Below, in pieces: positions 1 through 6,433 of a stretch of 12,398 nt of DNA. The stretch is from contig CANJYC010000032.1 in NCBI GenBank assembly GCA_947478985.1, forward strand, positions 1-12,398. Reading direction: 5' to 3'. The notes beneath the pieces are model-generated. The model was not told the DNA's origin, made no database searches, and saw nothing but the letters and a program-made list of their open reading frames with translations. Numbering within the stretch: the first letter of the stretch is position 1; each line of letters opens with the position of its first letter. The position numbers and the translations under genes were made by a program. The DNA is from Acidobacteriota bacterium (lineage in GTDB: Bacteria; Acidobacteriota; Vicinamibacteria; Vicinamibacterales; UBA2999).

Positions 1-629
1 GCGATGCTGCCGAAATGATCGCGGACCTTCTGCATCGCCTCCCGGGTGTCAATGTCACCGACAATCACCAGCGTGGCGTTGTTCGGCACATAAAAGCGAC
101 GGTAGTGGCCGTACAGATCGTCGCGCGTCATCGTCTCGAGATCCGGCAGCCACCCGATCGTGGGATGCCGGTACGGGTGGGCCCTGAACGCCGCGGCCGT
201 GAGCTCCTGATCGAGGAGTGAATCGGGGTCGTTCTCGCCGCCCTGCAACTCGGAAATGATCACCGTTCGCTCCGACTCGCAGTCGGCCGGATCGTAGAGG
301 CACCGGGCCATCCGCTCGGACTCAATAAACAGCATGCGGTCGAGCGCGCTGCTGGGGGCGGTTTCGGTATAGGTGGTCTGATCGATCCAGGTGTAGCCGT
401 TCCAGTAGCCGCCGAACTGCTCGATGATCCCCTTGACCTGGTCCCGGGGAATATTCGTCGTCCCCTTGAAGTTCATGTGCTCGACCCAGTGAGACACACC
501 CGTCAGGCCTGGCGCCTCGTCCTTCGAGCCGACCCGGTACCAGCACCATACGGAGGCGAGCGGCGCGGTGTGCACTTCCTGAATGAGCACTTTCAGGCCG
601 TTGTCGAGCACCTCTTCGTGAACGGACAT
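1..629 (-). CDS. M16 family zinc metallopeptidase (N-terminal part, cut by window edge)
   Basis: Translating the minus strand from the ATG at 629 gives 209 open codons up to the left edge, so the C-terminal part is missing. The protein shows the inverted zinc motif of M16 peptidases, HWVEH at residues 47-51 followed by FKGT. The distal zinc ligand is probably Glu127 in the stretch VIISELQ, 76 residues after His51, which is the family spacing. Glu50 would be the catalytic base. The N-terminus (MSVHEEVLDNGLKVLIQE) matches the usual M16 start, with no signal peptide visible, so a cytoplasmic or otherwise unexported enzyme is suggested. M16 members are processing-peptidase or insulinase-like and often occur as pairs of active and inactive subunits; the partner, if any, lies outside the window. 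A GTG one codon upstream (632-630) is an alternative start. No convincing Shine-Dalgarno sequence is seen. The gene is divergent from ileS. Confidence 0.9.
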   Translation of the reverse strand, partial: MSVHEEVLDNGLKVLIQEVHTAPLASVWCWYRVGSKDEAPGLTGVSHWVEHMNFKGTTNIPRDQVKGIIEQFGGYWNGYTWIDQTTYTETAPSSALDRMLFIESERMARCLYDPADCESERTVIISELQGGENDPDSLLDQELTAAAFRAHPYRHPTIGWLPDLETMTRDDLYGHYRRFYVPNNATLVIVGDIDTREAMQKVRDHFGSI

Positions 630-659
630 CACGTCATTATTAGCCTAGAATGAAGGCTT

Positions 660-3509
660 ATGCCCGAGTGGAAAGACACGGTAAACCTGCCCCGCACAGG
701 TTTTCCGATGAAGGCCGACCTGCAGACCGCTGAACCGGAGGCCATCGCGCGATGGGAAGCGATGGACCTGTACGGTCAGATCCGCGCACGGCGCCGCGGT
801 GCACCCAAGTTCGTCCTCCACGATGGCCCTCCCTACGCCAACGGCCAGATTCACCTCGGGACAGCCCTCAACAAGATCCTCAAAGACCTCGTCGTGAAGT
901 CTCGGACGATGGCCGGCTTCGACGCGCCCTACGTGCCGGGCTACGACTGCCACGGGCTGCCGATTGAGCTGAAAGTCGACCGTGAGCTCGGCGCGAAGAA
1001 GCGCGACATGACGACGGCCGACATCCGGCGCGCCTGCCGCGCTTATGCCGAGCGCTTCATCGGAGTCATGACGGAGGAGTTCAAGCGGCTCTGCGTCAGC
1101 GGCCAGTGGAACGAGCCGTACCTGACGATGCGATTCCGCTATCAGGCGGACATCGTACGCGCACTCGGAAAGTTCGTCGAACGCGACATTGTCTACAAGG
1201 GCAAGAAGCCCGTGCACTGGTGCATTCACTGCCGGACCGCGCTGGCGGAAGCCGAGGTGGAGTACGACAATCACACCTCGCCTTCCATCTACGTCGAGTT
1301 TCCGCTGGCATCAGGTGCCGAAGCGGACTTCTTCGTGCGGGTACCGGAGCTGGCCGGTCGTCAGATCTCGACACTCATCTGGACGACGACGCCATGGACG
1401 ATCCCGTCAAACCTGGCCATCGCCTTCCACCCGGAGTTCGACTACGCGGCTTACCAGGTTGACGGCCGCGTGGTGATCCTTGCCGAGGGGCTTGCCGCAG
1501 CGGTGGGCACAGCGGTTGGGAGAACGTTTGACGCGCCGCTCGCGCGCTTCAAGGGAACCGAGCTTGAGGGCGTCCGCTTCCGCCATCCCCTGTATGAGCG
1601 TGACTCCGTGGCCGTGCTTGGTGACTACGTGACGCTCGATGCCGGCACCGGTGCCGTGCACACCGCACCCGGCCACGGCGCCGAAGACTTCCTCACTGGC
1701 AGGAAATACGGCCTCGATATCTACGCACCCGTCGACCCCGGCGGCCGCTATCTTGAGTCTGTCGAACTGTTCGGCGGCCAGCAGGTATTCGAAGCCAACC
1801 CGAGAGTCATCGCTGCGCTCGAAGCGAGCGGGCGGCTGTGGCAGAGTCAGCCGTTCGAACACCAGTACCCGCACTGCTGGCGGTGCCACAACCCCGTCAT
1901 CTTCCTGGCCACTTCTCAGTGGTTCGTGCGCATGGACGGCGAGCCCGCGATTGTCGGCGAGGACGGCGTGACCCGCACCATGCGTGACTCCGCCACGCAC
2001 GCCATCGATCACCAGGTGAAGTGGATCCCCAGCTGGGGACGCGACCGGATCTTCAACATGGTGGCGAACCGGCCGGACTGGTGCATCTCGCGGCAGCGTG
2101 CCTGGGGCGTCCCGATTCCAGCGCTCGATTGCACCACGTGCGGCGAGGCCATCCTGTCGAAGGCGCTCGTCGACACGGCCGCCGCCGTGTTCGACACCTA
2201 CGGTGCCGACGCCTGGTACGAGCGGCCCCTCGAGGAATTCGTACCGCCAGGTCTGAAATGCCAGTCCTGCGGCGGCACGTCATTCGAGCGCGAACGCGAC
2301 ATCCTCGACGTATGGTTCGACTCCGGCTCGAGCCATGAGGCGGTGCTACCGCGCTATCCCGACCTGACGTGGCCGTCGGACATGTATCTCGAGGGCAGCG
2401 ACCAGCATCGCGGCTGGTTCCAGAGCTCCCTGCTCGTCGCGCTCGCCACTCGGGGGCGTCCGCCGTTCCGCGAAGTGCTGACGCACGGATTCGTCGTCGA
2501 CCTTCAGGGTCGCAAGATGTCGAAGTCGATCGGCAACGTCGTAGCACCGCAGGATGTCATCCGCGAGAGCGGCGCTGAAATCCTCCGCCTGTGGGTCGCG
2601 GCCACCGACTATACGAGCGAGCTGCGCGTCAGCAAGGAAATCCTGACGCGCGTGGTCGATGCGTATCGCAAGCTGCGCAATACCTGCCGCATTCTGGTCG
2701 GCAACCTCTACGACTTTGATCCGGCCGTGGACATGGTTCCCGTCGACCGGCTCGACGCGGTCGATCGCTATGCGCTCGCACGCTATGCGGACGCCGCGCA
2801 GCGTGTGCTGCGTGCCTACGAGGCCTACGACTTTCCCACGGCCTACCAGGCGCTCAATAGCCTGGCCACGGTGGACCTCAGCGCCTTCTACGTGGACGTG
2901 ACGAAGGACCGGATGTACACGCTGGCACCAGGGTCGCCTGAGCGACGCTCGACGCAGACGGTGATGTTCGTGATCTGCGACGGGCTGGCACGGCTGCTCG
3001 CACCTATTCTGCCGGTGAGCGCCGACACCCTGTGGGCTCATCTGCCAGGTGCACGCGCCGCGTCGGTGCACCTTGAGGATTTCCCGCGCGTCGATGGCTA
3101 CCTCGCCCCGGACCTTCTCCGCACGTGGGAGCAATTGATGAGCGTGCGCGAGACAGTCAATGCCGCGCTCGAACAAAAGCGCAAGGACAAGACCATCGGC
3201 AATTCGCTGAGCGCCCGGGTGGTGATGACGGCGACCGGGGCGGTCGGTGCACTGCTCGAGGCGCACCGCACCCTGCTACCGATGCTGTTCATGGTCTCCG
3301 AATTCGCGCTCCATGTGAGCGAGCCGGGCGGGGCCGACGGGGTCTCGGTGGCCGTCGACAAGGCCCAGGGCGTGAAGTGCGAGCGCTGCTGGCGCTACGT
3401 GCCAAGCACCCACAGTGAACCTGACCGGGCCGGACTCTGCGACCGATGCGTCGACGCGCTCTTCCGGCTCGCCCCGGACGGGACCGGCGCGGAACCGGTC
3501 AACCGCTAA
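660..3509 (+). CDS. ileS: Isoleucyl-tRNA synthetase (IleS)
   Basis: This class I aminoacyl-tRNA synthetase charges tRNA-Ile in the cytoplasm and hydrolyses mischarged Val-tRNA. It is 949 aa, the usual length. The N-terminus (KDTVNLPRTGFPM) is the typical IleS opening and fixes the ATG at 660. The HIGH motif is HLGT at residues 65-68 after DGPPYANGQI, and KMSKS is at 619-623. The CP1 editing domain is intact, with the threonine-rich WTTTPWTIPSN stretch and HTAPGHGAED ending at Asp343. A CxxC pair at 491/494 and another at 534/537 suggest an inserted zinc ribbon, known in many bacterial IleS proteins. The C-terminal zinc finger has Cys907, 910, 927 and 930. A GAAGG at 652-656 sits only 3 bases before the ATG, which is tight for a ribosome site. 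This is the first gene of a compact plus-strand cluster, and lspA starts one base after its stop. No T-box leader is possible in the 30-base gap. Confidence 0.98.
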   Translation: MPEWKDTVNLPRTGFPMKADLQTAEPEAIARWEAMDLYGQIRARRRGAPKFVLHDGPPYANGQIHLGTALNKILKDLVVKSRTMAGFDAPYVPGYDCHGLPIELKVDRELGAKKRDMTTADIRRACRAYAERFIGVMTEEFKRLCVSGQWNEPYLTMRFRYQADIVRALGKFVERDIVYKGKKPVHWCIHCRTALAEAEVEYDNHTSPSIYVEFPLASGAEADFFVRVPELAGRQISTLIWTTTPWTIPSNLAIAFHPEFDYAAYQVDGRVVILAEGLAAAVGTAVGRTFDAPLARFKGTELEGVRFRHPLYERDSVAVLGDYVTLDAGTGAVHTAPGHGAEDFLTGRKYGLDIYAPVDPGGRYLESVELFGGQQVFEANPRVIAALEASGRLWQSQPFEHQYPHCWRCHNPVIFLATSQWFVRMDGEPAIVGEDGVTRTMRDSATHAIDHQVKWIPSWGRDRIFNMVANRPDWCISRQRAWGVPIPALDCTTCGEAILSKALVDTAAAVFDTYGADAWYERPLEEFVPPGLKCQSCGGTSFERERDILDVWFDSGSSHEAVLPRYPDLTWPSDMYLEGSDQHRGWFQSSLLVALATRGRPPFREVLTHGFVVDLQGRKMSKSIGNVVAPQDVIRESGAEILRLWVAATDYTSELRVSKEILTRVVDAYRKLRNTCRILVGNLYDFDPAVDMVPVDRLDAVDRYALARYADAAQRVLRAYEAYDFPTAYQALNSLATVDLSAFYVDVTKDRMYTLAPGSPERRSTQTVMFVICDGLARLLAPILPVSADTLWAHLPGARAASVHLEDFPRVDGYLAPDLLRTWEQLMSVRETVNAALEQKRKDKTIGNSLSARVVMTATGAVGALLEAHRTLLPMLFMVSEFALHVSEPGGADGVSVAVDKAQGVKCERCWRYVPSTHSEPDRAGLCDRCVDALFRLAPDGTGAEPVNR

Positions 3510-3510
3510 C

Positions 3511-4011
3511 GTGACCGGATCACGCCGCGGCACCGACTACTGGGTTGCCTGCGTCATCATCGTGATGGACCAGGCCACTAAGTCCGCCGTACGGGCACGC
3601 ATGGACCTGGGCGACAGCATGGCTGTGGTGCCTGGATTCTTCAGCCTCACGCGCGTGCATAACACGGGCGCGGCGTTCGGCATGCTGAGCGGCGTCGACT
3701 TCCCGCTCAAGACTGTCGTGCTGGCACTGGTGGCGGCAGGGGCGCTCGTTGGGCTGGCCGGCTATCTGGCTTCGATCCCTGCCGCGCACTGGCTGTCGAG
3801 GCTTGGGCTCGCGTGCATCATCGGAGGCGCCGCAGGGAATCTCATTGATCGCGTCGCGCTCGGATTTGTTGTCGACTTCTTCGATGTCTACTGGCAAGGA
3901 TGGCACTTCTGGGCGTTCAATATCGCTGATGCGGCAATCACCGTCGGGGTCGCGTTCATGATCCTCGACATGCTCGGGATAGGACGACACCGTGTATCCA
4001 GAACTGTTTAG
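3511..4011 (+). CDS. lspA: Lipoprotein signal peptidase II (LspA)
   Basis: This inner-membrane aspartyl protease removes the signal peptide from prolipoproteins after Lgt has modified the lipobox cysteine. The chosen GTG start gives 166 aa, the normal family size. It lies one base after the ileS stop. The frame stays open upstream to a GTG at 3415, but that would add 32 unrelated residues overlapping ileS. Visible family motifs are MDQATK (19-24) at the end of the first membrane segment, RVHNTGAAFG (48-57), GGAAGNLIDR (105-114), VVDFFD (120-125) and FNIADAAI (136-143). The catalytic aspartate pair would be Asp122 and Asp140, 18 residues apart as in characterised LspA proteins. Four hydrophobic segments are seen, near residues 10-20, 66-88, 98-112 and 137-156. 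No good ribosome site precedes the GTG, so translation is probably coupled to ileS. lgt overlaps its 3' end by 20 bases. Confidence 0.95.
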   Translation: MTGSRRGTDYWVACVIIVMDQATKSAVRARMDLGDSMAVVPGFFSLTRVHNTGAAFGMLSGVDFPLKTVVLALVAAGALVGLAGYLASIPAAHWLSRLGLACIIGGAAGNLIDRVALGFVVDFFDVYWQGWHFWAFNIADAAITVGVAFMILDMLGIGRHRVSRTV

Positions 4012-4834
4012 CCTCGATCCGATCACCTTCTACTTCCTCCACCTCCCGGCGATCACGCTGTACACCTACGGCGTGCTGCTGGCCACCTCCTATCTGCTCG
4101 GCCTCTGGCTGGCCATGCGGCGCGCCCGCGCGTGGGGGCTCGACGCGAATCGCGTCCTCGACCTCGGCATCTACATCGTTATTGCTGCGCTCATCGGCGC
4201 GAAGCTGCTGCTGCTCGTTGTCGACTTCGATCAGTTCCGGCAGTCGCCAGGAGCGCTCCTGTCGCTGGCACGATCGGGCGGTGTCTTTTACGGCGGCTTG
4301 ATCCTCGCGATCATCGTGGCCTTCTGGTACATCGCAAAGCACCGGATGCCCTTCTGGACGACGTGCGATGTTTTCGCACCGGGCATCGCGCTGGGCCACG
4401 TCACCGGGCGACTCGGGTGCTTCGCGGCGGGCTGCTGCTACGGCCGGCCGACGGACGTCCCATGGGCGGTGATCTTCACGAAAGCACAGGCCGCAGCCAA
4501 CGTAGGCACTCCGCTCGGCATCCCGCTCCACCCCACGCAACTCTACGAAGCCGGGGCGGAGCTCCTCATCCTGGTCTTCCTGCTTACCACGGAGAAGAAG
4601 GGGCGTCCGTTCGTCGGTCGGACGTTCTGGGCCTACATGTTTCTGTATGCCGTCTCCCGCTTCATCATTGAGATCTACCGTGGCGACCCGCGCGGCACGA
4701 TGATGGGGCTGTCGACCTCCCAGTTCATCTCCGTGCTACTGGCGCCATTGAGCCTCGCGATGCTGATCTGGCTCTCGCGCTCAGCTCCGGAGTCCCCAGT
4801 GGAGATGCCGCGCCGGCACAAGGTCACGGCCTGA
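3992..4834 (+). CDS. lgt: Prolipoprotein diacylglyceryl transferase (Lgt)
   Basis: Lgt transfers diacylglycerol from phosphatidylglycerol to the lipobox cysteine of prolipoproteins in the inner membrane, the first step of lipoprotein maturation. It is 280 aa with several membrane segments; the first follows a short periplasmic-type N-terminus (YPELFSLDPITFYF). Family motifs present are GGVFYGGLIL, which matches the conserved (H/Y)GG region, GRLGCFAAGCCYGRP containing the key Arg140, HPTQLYEAG (from residue 180) and a C-terminal IEIYRGDPRG. The cysteine-rich form of the signature (GCF..GCCYG) replaces the GNF..GEL..G type of E. coli and is common in several phyla. The GTG start lies 20 bases inside lspA and begins at the expected point, so the two lipoprotein-processing enzymes are physically and probably translationally coupled. 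rluD starts two bases after the lgt stop. Confidence 0.96.
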   Translation: MYPELFSLDPITFYFLHLPAITLYTYGVLLATSYLLGLWLAMRRARAWGLDANRVLDLGIYIVIAALIGAKLLLLVVDFDQFRQSPGALLSLARSGGVFYGGLILAIIVAFWYIAKHRMPFWTTCDVFAPGIALGHVTGRLGCFAAGCCYGRPTDVPWAVIFTKAQAAANVGTPLGIPLHPTQLYEAGAELLILVFLLTTEKKGRPFVGRTFWAYMFLYAVSRFIIEIYRGDPRGTMMGLSTSQFISVLLAPLSLAMLIWLSRSAPESPVEMPRRHKVTA

Positions 4835-4836
4835 GC

Positions 4837-5817
4837 GTGCCACAGGAATTTACCGTCGGCGCTGATTCCGAAGGACAGCGGCTGGACCGATTTCTCGTAT
4901 CGGTCCTCGAATCGCATTCGCGCTCACAGATCCAGCGGCTGATTACCGAAGGCCATGTGACCGTGCACAACGCCCCGTCGCGTCGAGGCGGACCCGCCGA
5001 GCCGGCAGCCGCGAAGTCCAACTTCGCCCTGCGCGAAGGGGATTCCATCACGGTCGACATTCCACCAGCAGTCGCGACGGCAACAGTCGGGGAAGCACTG
5101 CCGCTCGAAATCCTCTACCAGGACGAAGACCTCGCTGTTCTCAACAAGCCGGCCGGCATGGTGGTCCACCCTGGCGCCGGGCACGCGTCCGGAACACTGG
5201 TCAACGCACTCATCCATCATCTCGACGATCTGAGCGGCATCGGCGGGGAACTGCGGCCAGGCATCGTGCATCGCCTCGACCGCGGCACGTCCGGCGTGAT
5301 GGTGGTGGCCAAGCACGACACTGCGCACCAGGAACTGGCGCGCCAGTTCGAGGAGCGGGAAGTCGAGAAAGAGTACATCGCGCTGGTCTGGGGCGGCGTA
5401 TCGGCCGGGCGGCGCATCGACGCCGCCATCGGGCGGGATCCGAACAACCGGCAGAAGATGACCGCAAAGGCGAAGCACGCGCGTTCAGCCGTCACACGAA
5501 TCACGCGGGCACGACCGCTCCCGGGACTGACGCTCTGCCAGGTCGCGATTCACACCGGACGCACCCATCAGATTCGCGTACACCTCAGCGCGATCGGCCA
5601 TCCGATTGTCGGCGATGCCACCTACGGTGGCGTGCATCGACGCGTGCCGGGTGACATTCGAGCGGTGCTGCGTCTGGAACGACCGTTCCTGCACGCGGCC
5701 CGCCTCGCGTTCACGCACCCGCGGGACAAGCGGCGCATGGAATTCACCGCTCCGCTGCCGGACGATCTGCTCGACGTGCTCGAGGCGCTCCCGGGATGGC
5801 TGGATGCCGATGAGTAG
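4837..5817 (+). CDS. rluD: 23S rRNA pseudouridine synthase, RluA/RluD family
   Basis: This enzyme isomerises uridine to pseudouridine in RNA. The best match is RluD, which acts on helix 69 of 23S rRNA (E. coli positions 1911, 1915 and 1917). It is 326 aa. An N-terminal S4 RNA-binding domain (about 14-78, LDRFL..SRSQIQRLI..GHVTV) is followed by the catalytic domain. The active-site motif is HRLDRGTSG, with catalytic Asp148 (Asp139 in E. coli RluD), and GRTHQIRVH is present further on. The S4 domain carries an extra Arg/Pro/Ala-rich loop of about 12 residues (roughly 48-60), longer than in common RluD proteins. GTG at 4837 follows the lgt stop by two bases; the S4 domain begins soon after it, so no shorter start is likely. 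lspA next to an RluD gene is a frequent bacterial pairing. RluA-type specificity cannot be excluded from sequence alone, hence moderate certainty on the symbol. Confidence 0.92.
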   Translation: MPQEFTVGADSEGQRLDRFLVSVLESHSRSQIQRLITEGHVTVHNAPSRRGGPAEPAAAKSNFALREGDSITVDIPPAVATATVGEALPLEILYQDEDLAVLNKPAGMVVHPGAGHASGTLVNALIHHLDDLSGIGGELRPGIVHRLDRGTSGVMVVAKHDTAHQELARQFEEREVEKEYIALVWGGVSAGRRIDAAIGRDPNNRQKMTAKAKHARSAVTRITRARPLPGLTLCQVAIHTGRTHQIRVHLSAIGHPIVGDATYGGVHRRVPGDIRAVLRLERPFLHAARLAFTHPRDKRRMEFTAPLPDDLLDVLEALPGWLDADE

Positions 5818-6361
5818 TCCTACGCCGCGTGAGAGCATCGTGCCGAGCGAGATCAAGAGGATCTTCGAGGGCAAGGTCTTCACGGTACAGATCGAAACAC
5901 TGCAGCTCCCGAAGGGCAGTGAAATGAAGGCGGAAATCGTCCGACACCCCGGGTCGGTGGTAATTATCCCGGTGACTGACGCCGGCGACATCATCCTGGT
6001 GCGGCAATATCGCCCAGCAATTGCTCAACTGGCCTGGGAGCTTCCAGCCGGGACGAGGAGGCATGACGAGGACCCGCGCAAAGCCGCCGCGCGTGAATGT
6101 CAGGAGGAGATCGGACTGATTCCGGACCACCTCGAGTCGCTCGGCGCATTCTTTCCCACGCCGGGCTACTGCGACGAGCAGATGCACTTCTATCGCGTCA
6201 GTGGCCTGCGCCCACCGACCAGCCGCGACGAGCCTGCATATCAGGATGAAGATGAAGACATCGAAGCGCGGGCGTTTTCGCCAGCCGATGTAAGGCGGAT
6301 GATCGCAGCTGGCGAGGTCATCGACCTCAAGACCGTCGCAGGGCTCGCGCTCCTCGGATAG
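5804..6361 (+). CDS. Nudix hydrolase, ADP-ribose pyrophosphatase type
   Basis: The likely reaction is hydrolysis of ADP-ribose or a similar nucleoside diphosphate derivative to AMP plus a phosphosugar, with Mg2+. The protein is 185 aa from the ATG at 5804. A perfect Nudix box (Gx5Ex7REUxEExGU) spans residues 83-105: Gly83, Glu89, Arg97-Glu98, Glu101-Glu102, Gly104. Pro120 in FFPTPGYCDE lies 15 residues after the box, the placement typical of ADP-ribose pyrophosphatases; SPGxxxE-like motifs mark that subgroup. An acidic stretch (YQDEDEDIEAR) precedes the C-terminal helix, as in relatives. GGGA at 5793-5796 is 7 bases before the ATG at 5804, favouring it over the ATG at 5810. Both starts overlap the end of rluD (by 14 or 8 bases), so this is the last gene of the cluster. 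The substrate is inferred from subgroup motifs, not proven. Confidence 0.92.
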   Translation: MPMSSPTPRESIVPSEIKRIFEGKVFTVQIETLQLPKGSEMKAEIVRHPGSVVIIPVTDAGDIILVRQYRPAIAQLAWELPAGTRRHDEDPRKAAARECQEEIGLIPDHLESLGAFFPTPGYCDEQMHFYRVSGLRPPTSRDEPAYQDEDEDIEARAFSPADVRRMIAAGEVIDLKTVAGLALLG

Positions 6362-6396
6362 GCGACGACTCGGGACCGGACCTACTGCGGGCGCTG

Positions 6397-6419
6397 TCCG
6401 AGGGTCAGGCCCCTTCGGA
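6397..6419. terminator. Hairpin between convergent Nudix gene and lon
   Basis: The 72-base gap between two converging genes holds an inverted repeat. TCCGA (6397-6401) pairs with TCGGA (6415-6419) and extends by GGG against CCT with one G-T wobble, giving about 8 bp and a 7-base loop. No T-tract follows on either strand. The position fits a shared terminator, but the structure alone does not prove intrinsic termination. Confidence 0.35.
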
Positions 6420-6433
6420 CATCCCGGTACGTC

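Noticed and set aside
646..651. TAGAAT as a -10 box for ileS
   Set aside because: It would start transcription about two bases before the ATG and cut off the GAAGG ribosome site. The upstream -35 match is poor.
3415..3510. Upstream GTG extension of lspA overlapping ileS
   Set aside because: The added 32 residues show no LspA similarity and lie wholly within the conserved IleS zinc finger coding region. The GTG at 3511 gives the normal length and membrane topology.
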